From JAUZQZ01 sp964624255 (GTDB taxonomy: Bacteria; Pseudomonadota; Zetaproteobacteria; Mariprofundales; Mariprofundaceae), in NCBI GenBank assembly GCA_964624255.1, contig CAZUWV010000006.1, positions 1 to 48,640 on the forward strand: a stretch of 48,640 nt of DNA, read 5' to 3'. A program made the position numbers and the translations under genes. Shown here one piece after another: positions 1 through 7,849 of the stretch. The notes under the pieces were generated by a model. That model saw nothing but the letters and a program-made list of their open reading frames with translations, did not search any database and was not told where the DNA came from. Each line of letters opens with the position of its first letter. The stretch's first letter is position 1.

Positions 1-262
1 ATTTGTAGAAAAACCAAAGGCTGCTCGGTGGCTCCGCTGCCGTCACCCAACAGGCCATTAATTAAATTACAGAACGAATGCTGCACTACCGTTTTGCAAG
101 AGGCTCATAAGGGTTCTTTAAAACATAATGACAAAGATGGGCTAACGATGCCGGAGTCTGTCCTCTAATTAATTTATACCCCATCAATGGACTACTTCAG
201 TAAGGGTGCTTAGCCTTCGCTACCATGCAAAATCCGATGGTAGACCCCATTGATCCTGGATA
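1..262. other. Non-coding region upstream of tmk
   Basis: I see no convincing gene here. It holds a family B repeat end (91-106) and a nested inverted repeat: ATCAATGG at 183-190 pairs with CCATTGAT at 247-254, enclosing CTACCAT at 220-226, which pairs with ATGGTAG at 237-243. The nested structure ends just before the tmk start region, so it could fold in the tmk leader, but it has no U-run and matches no riboswitch I recognise. Confidence 0.5.
91..106. repeat. Family B repeat terminus (single end)
   Basis: The 16-mer GTTTTGCAAGAGGCTC is identical to the right end of the complete family B element at 12854-13017. By orientation the element body would extend leftwards out of the window. I see no matching GAGCC left end within bases 1-90, so this is either the right end of a longer element or a solo end. 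Confidence 0.55.
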
Positions 263-916
263 ATGAATAAAAAAATGGAGTGCGAATTGAGTGGACGCTT
301 TATTACGTTTGAAGGCGTGGATGGTTGCGGCAAGACCACACAACGGAAACTGACGGCGACATGGCTACGCGAACGGGGTAGGGCGGTCGTGGAGACCTTT
401 GAACCGGGTGCCAGTGCGCTGGGCGTGGAGATACGCCGTCTGTTACTGAGTGGCGAGCATGTCCCCGCACCGGAAGCGGAACTGATGCTGTTTCTTGCCG
501 ACCGCGTCCAGCATGTACGGGAGGTGATCCGGCCGGCGCTGGAGGCGGGCACCATGGTGCTTTGTGATCGCTATACGGATTCGACGCGCGCCTATCAGTT
601 GGCGGGGCGGGAGCTGGATACGGGTGTATTAAATACAATGCTGAAGTTTGCTGAACTCGGCTGCCGCCCCGACGTGACACTATGGTTCGATTTACCCGTA
701 TCTATGGCGCTCAGTCGGATGCGCGGACGCGTAGCTGCAGGTGAAACTTCCACACGCATGGATGATGAACGCTGGCCCTTTCATGCAGCTGTAAAGAAGG
801 GGTTTTCATCTATTTTCGAGGCGGAACCGGAGCGAGTGTGTCGGGTCGATGCATCGGGAGGCGTTGAAGAAGTGCAAAAGTGTGTGCGCAAAATACTTGG
901 AGATATTATCGCATGA
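263..916 (+). CDS. tmk: Thymidylate kinase
   Basis: Thymidylate kinase phosphorylates dTMP to dTDP with ATP in the cytoplasm. The P-loop GVDGCGKTT lies near residues 18-26 and the nucleotide-binding DRY motif (CDRYTDST) near 101-108. At 217 residues it is normal for the family. The usual TREPGGT segment reads TFEPGAS here, a mild divergence. The start is uncertain: ATG 263 gives the longest form, but an in-frame TTG at 287 (SGRFITFEG) has GGAG at 277-280 with good spacing and matches where family members usually begin. The stop overlaps the start of holB by 4 bp (ATGA), so the two are translationally coupled. The pair tmk-holB is a classic neighbourhood. Confidence 0.95.
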   Translation: MNKKMECELSGRFITFEGVDGCGKTTQRKLTATWLRERGRAVVETFEPGASALGVEIRRLLLSGEHVPAPEAELMLFLADRVQHVREVIRPALEAGTMVLCDRYTDSTRAYQLAGRELDTGVLNTMLKFAELGCRPDVTLWFDLPVSMALSRMRGRVAAGETSTRMDDERWPFHAAVKKGFSSIFEAEPERVCRVDASGGVEEVQKCVRKILGDIIA

Positions 917-1860
917 TAGGGCATAAGGGTGTGTATGCGCAATTCTTCAACAGCTTAAGGAAAGAAAAGTTGCACCATGCATGGCTGCTGCATGGCCCTG
1001 CGGGAATTGGCAAGGCTACGCTAGGTTTCGAAATGGCACGCATTTATTTATGTGAACGGGGTCAACATTTATCCCCTGTCCATGAAGCGTGTGGCGAGTG
1101 CCATGCGTGCCATATGATGGCTGCGGGTAGTCATCCGGATTTTCTGTCGGTGGAACGGCAATGGGATGTCGGAAAGAAACGCCTGAAGCGAGATGTGGGC
1201 GTGGGGCAGACGCGTGGTTTGCTATCGTTTCTGTCTTTGAGCGGTGCGCAAAGTGATAAGCGAGTGGTGTTGATACATGAGGCCGAAAAAATGAATTTGC
1301 AGGCAGCAAGCGCTCTTCTGAAAGGACTGGAAGAACCGGCACATGGCAGTCTCTTGCTTTTGATATGTAAAGACATGATGTCTGTGCCTGCGACGATTCG
1401 CTCGCGCTGTTTGTTACAGGCAATCATGCCTTTGCACGATGATGAGTGTCGACGGGTATTGCTCACCATGGGGATGGATGGTGAAGCGCTGGCCTTTGCC
1501 GCGCGATTGGCGCACGGGCAGCCCGGCAAGGTAAGCGTGTTGGCAGATGCGGCTGTTGCCGATGCTTTGCTGGAGTGGGATCGCTTGACCCTGGACATCG
1601 CGCAGATGGATATTGGATGTTTGCAGGACTGGATTGGCCGGTATATCCGCAAAATTCCGCATACCCTTGTTGCGGGTATTGTGCTGGATCATCTGGATCT
1701 GACCATGAGAAAAGATCGTGATTTTTATGCGTTTGATGCGTTAATGGATGCAGCGCACAATCTGGCTGCATGGCCGCTTGAGGTTGCCCGCCGGACGCTA
1801 AACCCCGCGACTACATTGCTGGCGCATATGCTGTCTTTGCGTATAGCCTTGCGGGCCTGA
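913..1860 (+). CDS. holB: DNA polymerase III delta' subunit
   Basis: This is the clamp-loader delta' subunit, an AAA+ protein that helps open and load the beta clamp. From ATG 913 it has 315 residues and begins at the ATGA overlap with tmk. The modified P-loop GPAGIGKATL is followed by a four-cysteine zinc module (C-ERGQH..., then ACGECHAC). The arginine-finger motif SRC is seen in TIRSRCLLQ. The family is distinguished from DnaX by this degenerate Walker A. An upstream in-frame extension to 880 is less likely, because the overlap and the normal N-terminus both favour 913. The stop codon TGA lies within the left arm of an inverted repeat (1854-1917). Confidence 0.93.
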   Translation: MIGHKGVYAQFFNSLRKEKLHHAWLLHGPAGIGKATLGFEMARIYLCERGQHLSPVHEACGECHACHMMAAGSHPDFLSVERQWDVGKKRLKRDVGVGQTRGLLSFLSLSGAQSDKRVVLIHEAEKMNLQAASALLKGLEEPAHGSLLLLICKDMMSVPATIRSRCLLQAIMPLHDDECRRVLLTMGMDGEALAFAARLAHGQPGKVSVLADAAVADALLEWDRLTLDIAQMDIGCLQDWIGRYIRKIPHTLVAGIVLDHLDLTMRKDRDFYAFDALMDAAHNLAAWPLEVARRTLNPATTLLAHMLSLRIALRA

Positions 1861-1917
1861 ACCAACCACCACAGCTTACTGGGAAGTTATGATAGTCAGC
1901 TATGAAGGGTTCAGGCC
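1854..1917. repeat. Inverted repeat at holB stop codon
   Basis: GGCCTGAACC at 1854-1863 and GGTTCAGGCC at 1908-1917 form a perfect 10-bp inverted repeat filling most of the holB-metG gap. The arms carry CCTGAAC, the terminus of family A, and the holB TGA stop lies inside the left arm. The interior shows no clear family A match and no 4-bp target duplication is visible, so membership is tentative. It may work as a hairpin in the mRNA. Confidence 0.45.
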
Positions 1918-1941
1918 AGGACATTGGGAGATATTCCGGAA

Positions 1942-3480
1942 ATGGAAAATTATTACGTCACTACACCTATTTATTATGTGAATGATGAGCCACATCTGGG
2001 GCATCTTTATACAACCATTGCTGCCGATGTTCTGGCACGATTCCAGCGTATGTCGGGACGAGATGTGTTTTTTCTCACGGGTGTCGATGAACACGGGCAG
2101 AAGGTGGAGCTGGCGGCGGAGAAGCGCGGCATCACGCCTGTTGATCTGGCTGACAGGGTGGCCAGGCGCTACCAGGACCTATGGCCGAAGTTTTCCATCT
2201 CAAATGATGATTTCATCCGTACTACGGAGGACAGACACAAAAAAGCGGTCGCTGAGATGTGGCGAAGACTGACGGCGGCAGGAGCCATTTACAAAGGGTT
2301 TTACGAGGATTGGTATTGTATTCCCTGCGAAACCTACTGGACAGGAACACAACTCAAGGATGCGGGGGCATGGGAGAAAAAAATATGTCCCGACTGCAAA
2401 CGAAACGTGGACCAAGTCAAGGAGGAGTCGTATTTTTTTCGTCTGGGTGATTACCAGGATCGCTTGTTGGCGCATATTCACGATCATCCCGATTTTATCG
2501 GTCCGGCGTCGCGGCGTAATGAAGTGCTGCGTTTTGTCGAAGGTGGTTTGCACGATTTATCCATTTCTCGTACCACATTTTCATGGGGAATCCCGGTTCC
2601 CGGTGATGTCGGGCATGTGATCTACGTGTGGATCGATGCGCTGACCAATTATTTGACCGCCGCCGGGTTTCCGGATAAGAAGATGCCTTACTGGCCAGCG
2701 GACGTACACTTGATCGGCAAGGATATTCTACGGTTCCATGCGGTTTATTGGCCATGCATGCTGATGGCTGCCGGGTTGCCGTTGCCTCGGCGCGTGTTCG
2801 CCCATGGGTGGTGGACCGTGGAAGGTGAGAAAATGAGTAAATCCAAAGGGAATGCATTACATCCTGATGAGCTTCTCAATCAGTATGATGCGGATGTTAT
2901 TCGTTATTTCCTGCTGCGCGAAGTCCCGTTTGGCCAGGATGGCGATTTCTCATTGATGGCTCTAAAGCAGCGTTACAATACGGAACTGGCCAACGATATT
3001 GGCAACTTGCTTAATCGCAGCCTGTCGATGTTGCATAAATACAGGGGAGGGGTGCTGGGAACTATCGGCAGTGAGGAAGCTTGCGACCGCGCCTTGGTTG
3101 CGGATGTGGAGGCCATGCAGCGCGGTGTCGGGGAGATGCTGGGGCATCAGGAATTTCATAAGGCACTGGCACACATCAATGCCATCGTGCGGCATGGTAA
3201 TCGTTATGTCGAAGAAAATACGCCCTGGGTACTGGCAAGGTCCGGTGATGGCAGACGTTTGGATACTGTATTGTACCACCTGATTGAAACGCTACGACTG
3301 ATAGCGATTCAGCTCGCACCGTTTATGCCGAGAAAGGGCGAAGAAATGCTCGGCCAGATTTTGAACAAACCAGTGAGTATCGAAGATGTCACCATGCTCG
3401 CACACGGTGGCTGGGGTTTGTTGAAGGCCGGGCATGAATGCGCCAGACCAAGGCCCGTTTTCCCGCGTATGGAATGCTAA
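1942..3480 (+). CDS. metG: Methionyl-tRNA synthetase
   Basis: This class I synthetase charges tRNA-Met, including the initiator. The HLGH signature is at residues 18-21 and KMSKS at 297-301, counted from ATG 1942. A single zinc knuckle is formed by Cys126, Cys129, Cys149 and Cys152 (CIPC, CPDC). At 512 residues it lacks the C-terminal tRNA-binding/dimerisation domain present in the 677-residue E. coli enzyme, so it is probably a short, monomeric type. ATG 1942 has GGGAG about 12 bases upstream; an in-frame TTG at 1924 would add six residues without similarity to the family. The stop abuts a degenerate family A repeat. Confidence 0.95.
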   Translation: MENYYVTTPIYYVNDEPHLGHLYTTIAADVLARFQRMSGRDVFFLTGVDEHGQKVELAAEKRGITPVDLADRVARRYQDLWPKFSISNDDFIRTTEDRHKKAVAEMWRRLTAAGAIYKGFYEDWYCIPCETYWTGTQLKDAGAWEKKICPDCKRNVDQVKEESYFFRLGDYQDRLLAHIHDHPDFIGPASRRNEVLRFVEGGLHDLSISRTTFSWGIPVPGDVGHVIYVWIDALTNYLTAAGFPDKKMPYWPADVHLIGKDILRFHAVYWPCMLMAAGLPLPRRVFAHGWWTVEGEKMSKSKGNALHPDELLNQYDADVIRYFLLREVPFGQDGDFSLMALKQRYNTELANDIGNLLNRSLSMLHKYRGGVLGTIGSEEACDRALVADVEAMQRGVGEMLGHQEFHKALAHINAIVRHGNRYVEENTPWVLARSGDGRRLDTVLYHLIETLRLIAIQLAPFMPRKGEEMLGQILNKPVSIEDVTMLAHGGWGLLKAGHECARPRPVFPRMEC

Positions 3481-3563
3481 CCTGGACTACTGCGATTGTG
3501 TTGCCCTCGGATTGGGAGCCGCATAGCAGCGTGAGGCACCCTTCATGAATAATTTAGGCCAGG
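3481..3563. repeat. Degenerate family A repeat after metG
   Basis: The segment starts CCTGGACTA directly after the metG TAA and ends TTCATGAATAATTTAGGCCAGG-like at 3542-3563, giving imperfect inverted termini (CCTGGACTA against CCTGGCCTA). The right end contains the family core TTCATGAAT. The middle does not align with the full copies by eye. No target duplication is seen. I regard it as a decayed copy. Confidence 0.4.
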
Positions 3564-3628
3564 ATGCTGTCGGAATGGCGGCGATTTTGTTGATGAATCC
3601 ATGATGGATACCGGCTAGTCTTGCCTGC

Positions 3629-4837
3629 ATGAAAAAGGCTGCCAGCCTGACACCCGAGTATATTGACAACAATGAAGCACTAAATCTCGCCTGTGAACGA
3701 TTAAAAGGTGCCAGCGCGCTTTGCGTAGACACCGAATTTCACCGCGAGTCTACCTATTACCCTGAATTCGCGTTGATTCAGGTCGCCTCGCGGGATGCCT
3801 GTTATCTGATTGATCCCGTTGCCATTTCCGATTTGTCTCCGCTTTGGGCGTTAATGCGTAATCCGGGCATCCTCAAAGTGTTCCACGCCGTGCGGCAGGA
3901 TGCGGAAATTATCCTTAAAGAATGCGGATCACTACCCTTGCCTCTGTTTGATACCCAGGTTGCTGCAGCCTTGCTCGGCTTCGGCTTGCAGGTTGGCTTT
4001 GGAAATTTGGTACAGCGAATACTGAACAAGTCCCTACCCAAGGCTGAGTCCTTTACCGACTGGCTGAGACGCCCCTTGCGCCCGGCGCAATTATCTTATG
4101 CCGCAGATGACGTCATTTACCTCATGCCGGTCTATCAGTATCTACGCGAACAACTGCAAGCGCACGGGCGCCTGGCATGGCTGGATGAGGAACAGGCTGT
4201 GCTATGCGCTGAAAAAACCTATGTGAATGGTTTGGAGGATATTTTCTGGCGTGTTAAAGGTGCCAATAAACTGAGGCCGAAACAGCTGGCTGTTTTACGC
4301 GAACTGGCGGCATGGCGCGAACAACAGGCAAAGGAAAAAGATACCCCGCGCCGCAGGATCGTGGCCGATGAACCCCTGCTGACCCTGGCTCGAAAATCGC
4401 ACCTGACAATTGAACAGTTATCTGGCATCAGGGGTTTGAACAACGGTACAGAGCGGCGTTTCGGCAAAGATATTTTATATGCATGGGAACAGGGCCAGCG
4501 ATGTCTGGAATCCGAATGGCCGCGACAAAAACCATCAACCCACAACAGCAAGGGTACGGAAATGCGACTGGAATTACTTTCCACCCTGGTCCGGCTGCGT
4601 GCGGAAGAGGTCAAAATTGCTGCCAACATTCTTGCCAGCAAGCAGGATATTGCGGCGCTGGCCTCCTGGGCTAATCATGGCTCCGATACTTTGCGAGGCA
4701 GGCTACCGGATAACCCATGCCTGCGCGGCTGGCGCGGGGAATTAATTGGACAGGATATGTTACGCATGCTTAACGGAGAGATCTGCCTGCGACTGGATGC
4801 GAAAACAAAAACACCCGTGATTGGTGTCTTGCCATGA
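3629..4837 (+). CDS. rnd: Ribonuclease D
   Basis: RNase D is a 3'-5' exoribonuclease that trims tRNA and other stable-RNA precursors. The DEDDy active site is visible: VDTEFHRE (Asp34, Glu36), VRQDAE (Asp91), and YAADDVIYL (Tyr157, Asp161). The HRDC nucleic-acid-binding domain follows at about residues 212-290, and a second helical region completes the 402-residue protein, slightly longer than the 375-residue E. coli enzyme. ATG 3629 has no strong Shine-Dalgarno, but the N-terminus aligns with the family. The gene follows metG by about 150 bp and the downstream hypothetical gene closely. Confidence 0.92.
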   Translation: MKKAASLTPEYIDNNEALNLACERLKGASALCVDTEFHRESTYYPEFALIQVASRDACYLIDPVAISDLSPLWALMRNPGILKVFHAVRQDAEIILKECGSLPLPLFDTQVAAALLGFGLQVGFGNLVQRILNKSLPKAESFTDWLRRPLRPAQLSYAADDVIYLMPVYQYLREQLQAHGRLAWLDEEQAVLCAEKTYVNGLEDIFWRVKGANKLRPKQLAVLRELAAWREQQAKEKDTPRRRIVADEPLLTLARKSHLTIEQLSGIRGLNNGTERRFGKDILYAWEQGQRCLESEWPRQKPSTHNSKGTEMRLELLSTLVRLRAEEVKIAANILASKQDIAALASWANHGSDTLRGRLPDNPCLRGWRGELIGQDMLRMLNGEICLRLDAKTKTPVIGVLP

Positions 4838-4900
4838 AACTTGACTATACTCCGAGAACTATTGCAAGGCTGCATGGGCTCAACCATCAAGGTATATATA

Positions 4901-5572
4901 ATGATAAGTAAGGAAGTGGGTACCGTGGAGCAGATTCTCCAGAGTACTTTTTTTAGCATTGATGCGTTGGATGCCGCAGGCAGCCATGCATGGCGCTTAC
5001 TGAATGATGAAAAAACATGGCGCGAGTGTCTGTATGCCGAGCCGCCACGGAAAAATGATGCCCGCATCACGGACAAAAAAACAGCTGAAGACTGGGCCGG
5101 GCATCGTCTGGAAAAAAATAAGGAATATGTGCTGGTAGCAAGGGACAAGGCGGGAAAACTCGATTTCCTGATGCGCGGTATCTTCGCCCACGCCGTGTTA
5201 CATCGTCTGTCTTTCGCGTCGGTCCCGGATAAGCAGGAGATGATCAATTGCATCACCGGACTTGAACCCGGAACGCCGTGGCTGGTTTATCTGGACATCG
5301 GTGGAAATTTCCGCGCCATCAACACGCGAACTGTCGGTATTATCGGTAACATGGATATTGCCGTGCGCGGAGAAATCGCATCCAGTGAAGATTACATCGG
5401 CAAAAAAGCCGTAAAAAATGGCGCCATGATGCATGAAATTTACTTGCAATTCCTCGCTGGCTGGCTGCAACACCTGAAATCATTAAATATGGGTATATTT
5501 ATCCCTGATGTAAAAAAACTGAAGGAAGAGTCAAGTTATATCGAAGGTATTCATAACTGGAAGCATGAATGA
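4901..5572 (+). CDS. Hypothetical protein, unrecognised family
   Basis: I do not recognise this protein of about 223 residues. It is mostly hydrophilic, with no signal peptide or membrane segment. Segments such as PWLVYLDIGGNFRAINTR and EIASSEDYIGKKAVKNG suggest a folded mixed alpha/beta protein. Two starts are plausible: ATG 4901 with AAGG 6 bases upstream, or GTG 4925 with AAGGAAGTGG closely upstream. An in-frame TTG at 4841 is possible but would lie 4 bases after the rnd stop. Base composition resembles its neighbours. It sits close behind rnd in the same orientation and may be co-transcribed with it. Confidence 0.8.
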   Translation: MISKEVGTVEQILQSTFFSIDALDAAGSHAWRLLNDEKTWRECLYAEPPRKNDARITDKKTAEDWAGHRLEKNKEYVLVARDKAGKLDFLMRGIFAHAVLHRLSFASVPDKQEMINCITGLEPGTPWLVYLDIGGNFRAINTRTVGIIGNMDIAVRGEIASSEDYIGKKAVKNGAMMHEIYLQFLAGWLQHLKSLNMGIFIPDVKKLKEESSYIEGIHNWKHE

Positions 5573-5710
5573 AATGGCGTAACTATCTGAAACCTTTGAT
5601 TCTATCACCCATTGATTTGCCGATGAGGTTGGGTTCTCGAACCCCGGTTCGGTACTGACACTTCGACATAATACTGGAAAGCGGCCGGTGCATCGGCCAC
5701 ACTCGCGCCC

Positions 5711-6685
5711 ATGCTGGAAATCGAGCACCTTTCATTATCTGTTCCCTCTGCCGATGGACCCAGAAGCGCGGTCAGCGATGTAACATTAACGCTTAAACCG
5801 GGGCATGTTCTGGGGCTGGTCGGCGAATCGGGCTGCGGCAAATCCATTACCGCACAGACTATTCTACGCCTTGGCGAGCACCAGGGTATTGAACGCACCT
5901 CGGGAACAGTCAGGCTTGATGGGCAGGATGTGTTTGCCATGCGGGAACACGAATTGCGCGATTTGCGGGGTGGCAGAATTTCCATGGTTTTTCAGGAGCC
6001 GATGACAGCATTGAATCCGGTATTTTCCATCGGTGCCCAGATTGTCGAAGTGATTCGGCTGCATCTGGATTTGACGAAGCGCGAAGCCCGCGAGCGTGCG
6101 GCTTCTCTGCTCGCGGATGTGGGACTGCAACAGCCGGAGCAATTGTTGCGGCAATACCCCGATGCACTCTCCGGCGGTATGCGTCAGCGCGTGCTGATTG
6201 CCATGGCGATGGCCGCCAAGCCTGATTACATCGTTGCCGATGAGCCCACAACGGCGCTGGACGTATCTGTGCAGGCGCGGATTATCGAGCTACTGCGCAA
6301 ACTGCAACAGGAGAAGGGGCTCGGCATGTTGTTGGTGACGCATGATTTTGGCCTGATTGCGGAGCTGGCCGACGATGTGGCGGTTATGTATGCCGGACAT
6401 ATTGTTGAGTACGCCCCCGTGGTATCGATTTTTGATTACCCCGCACATCCTTATACACGAGCGCTCATGGATTGCAGGCCGGAAGTGGCGTCTCGCGGGA
6501 CATCCATGCCTGCTATCCATGGGCTGGTCCCTGCGCCGGGAGCGTGGCCGACCGGGTGTCGCTTTGCACCCCGCTGTCGTTTGGCCGATGCGGCCTGCGA
6601 ACAGCCGGTTGCGGAGGACGCGTGGCACCACGGCAGGCACTGGGCCCGCTGTATTCATGTCGAAAATGCCCCAGGGGAGCGCTAA
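5711..6685 (+). CDS. dppD: Oligopeptide ABC transporter ATPase (DppD/OppD type)
   Basis: This is one of the paired ATPases of a peptide/nickel-type (family 5) ABC importer. Walker A GESGCGKS is at about residues 38-45, then the Q-loop FQEPMTALNPVF, the signature LSGGMRQR, Walker B IVADEPTTALD and the switch histidine VTHDFG. The C-terminal oligopeptide-transporter extension (HPYTRALMD...) carries the cysteine cluster typical of DppD/OppD (GCRFAPRCRLADAACEQ, ARCIH). It is 324 residues long. The partner ATPase lies 138 bp downstream. The permeases and binding protein are elsewhere in the window (24.5-26.3 kb and 28.3-29.9 kb). The true substrate is unknown. Confidence 0.9.
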   Translation: MLEIEHLSLSVPSADGPRSAVSDVTLTLKPGHVLGLVGESGCGKSITAQTILRLGEHQGIERTSGTVRLDGQDVFAMREHELRDLRGGRISMVFQEPMTALNPVFSIGAQIVEVIRLHLDLTKREARERAASLLADVGLQQPEQLLRQYPDALSGGMRQRVLIAMAMAAKPDYIVADEPTTALDVSVQARIIELLRKLQQEKGLGMLLVTHDFGLIAELADDVAVMYAGHIVEYAPVVSIFDYPAHPYTRALMDCRPEVASRGTSMPAIHGLVPAPGAWPTGCRFAPRCRLADAACEQPVAEDAWHHGRHWARCIHVENAPGER

Positions 6686-6726
6686 ACAAACCGTGATCTG
6701 CAATCCTGTGTGTAAAATAAGCGATT

Positions 6727-6762
6727 TATATCCTGGACTATTCATAAATAGTCCAGGATATA
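6727..6762. repeat. Minimal family A palindrome, possible terminator
   Basis: TATATCCTGGACTATT at 6727-6742 and its exact complement at 6747-6762 form a perfect 16-bp stem with a four-base loop CATA. The core 6732-6757 (26 bp) is simply the two family A termini fused, flanked on each side by ATAT, which could be a 4-bp target duplication. It lies between the two peptide-ABC ATPase genes. The RNA hairpin is strong and is followed by TATTAAAAAT, so partial termination or mRNA stabilisation between the genes is possible. Confidence 0.7.
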
Positions 6763-6823
6763 TTAAAAATTTGAGCCATAGTCATGCTCAGCTCTTCTCT
6801 GGCTACCACCAGGGAGGCGCGGG

Positions 6824-7783
6824 ATGAGCCTCTTAACGGTCAGGGGTTTATGCAAAAGTTTTTATGCGAGTGGTCCATGGGCTGGAAAAGGCCATGTTAT
6901 CCGTGCCGTAGATAATATCAGCTTTAACATTAAAGAAGGGGAGACACTGGCCATCGTTGGAGAGTCGGGCAGTGGCAAATCGACGGTGGCGCGTATCGTG
7001 ATGCGCCTGCTGGATGTGGATGCAGGAAAGATTACGTTGATGGGGGAGGATATAACCTGTTTGAAAGGCAAGCACCTGCGCAAGATGCGCAGACACATGC
7101 AAATGGTATTTCAGGATCCGTTTGCCAGCCTGAATCCGCGTATGCGCATCGGGGAAACGGTCGGTGAGGGTTTGCGCGTACATGCACGGAATTTGAATGC
7201 GAAACAGCGGCGCGAACGAGTGGCTGAAGTGCTTGAGCATTGCGGCATGGATGTGGGGGTACTGGACCGTTACCCACATCAGTTCTCCGGTGGCCAACGT
7301 CAGCGTATCGGTATCGGGCGCGCCCTGGTCGTATCTCCACGGCTGTTGGTGCTCGATGAGCCCTTATCGGCGCTGGATGTGTCCGTACAGGCCCAGATAT
7401 TGAATCTTCTGGGAAAGCTCCAGCATGAACAGAAGCTAGCCTATCTGTTTATTTCGCATGACTTATCGGTGATCCGGCAGGTGGCGGACGGGGTGGCTGT
7501 CATGTTTGCCGGCCGTATCGTTGAATGGGGTCATGTCGATGATATCTATACACAACCGAGACACCCGTACACGAGAGCGTTGCTGGATGCCCGGCCCGTC
7601 GAGCATCCGGCCAGGCGGAGAAAGCAGGCGGATGAGACCGTGCGCAATGAAGAAGCTATCGCCAAAAGCGGATGCGCCTTTCGTCTACGCTGCCGCCGTG
7701 TACAACAGGATTGCGAGGTATTTAATGGAGAGCTTTTGGGTGACAAGCATGCGGTTGCCTGTTTGCATCCGTTGAAAACATAA
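6824..7783 (+). CDS. dppF: Oligopeptide ABC transporter ATPase (DppF/OppF type)
   Basis: This is the second ATPase of the peptide importer. It has Walker A GESGSGKS, the Q-loop FQDPFASLNPRM, the signature FSGGQRQR, Walker B LVLDEPLSALD and the switch histidine ISHDLS, followed by the OppF-type C-terminal extension with HPYTRALLDARP and a short cysteine cluster (GCAFRLRCRRVQQDC). It has 319 residues and starts at ATG 6824 after GGGAGGCGCGGG. Being adjacent to the DppD-type subunit supports a heterodimeric motor. Confidence 0.9.
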   Translation: MSLLTVRGLCKSFYASGPWAGKGHVIRAVDNISFNIKEGETLAIVGESGSGKSTVARIVMRLLDVDAGKITLMGEDITCLKGKHLRKMRRHMQMVFQDPFASLNPRMRIGETVGEGLRVHARNLNAKQRRERVAEVLEHCGMDVGVLDRYPHQFSGGQRQRIGIGRALVVSPRLLVLDEPLSALDVSVQAQILNLLGKLQHEQKLAYLFISHDLSVIRQVADGVAVMFAGRIVEWGHVDDIYTQPRHPYTRALLDARPVEHPARRRKQADETVRNEEAIAKSGCAFRLRCRRVQQDCEVFNGELLGDKHAVACLHPLKT

Positions 7784-7849
7784 CATGATCGGGCAGGGCG
7801 GGGCAGGGAGAAGATTTTTTCTGGTGGGGCGATACGGATCCGGGGACGT

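Noticed and set aside
5631..5644. tRNA T-arm-like sequence (GGGTTCTCGAACCC)
   Set aside because: It is an isolated hairpin; no acceptor stem, anticodon arm or CCA end can be built around it.
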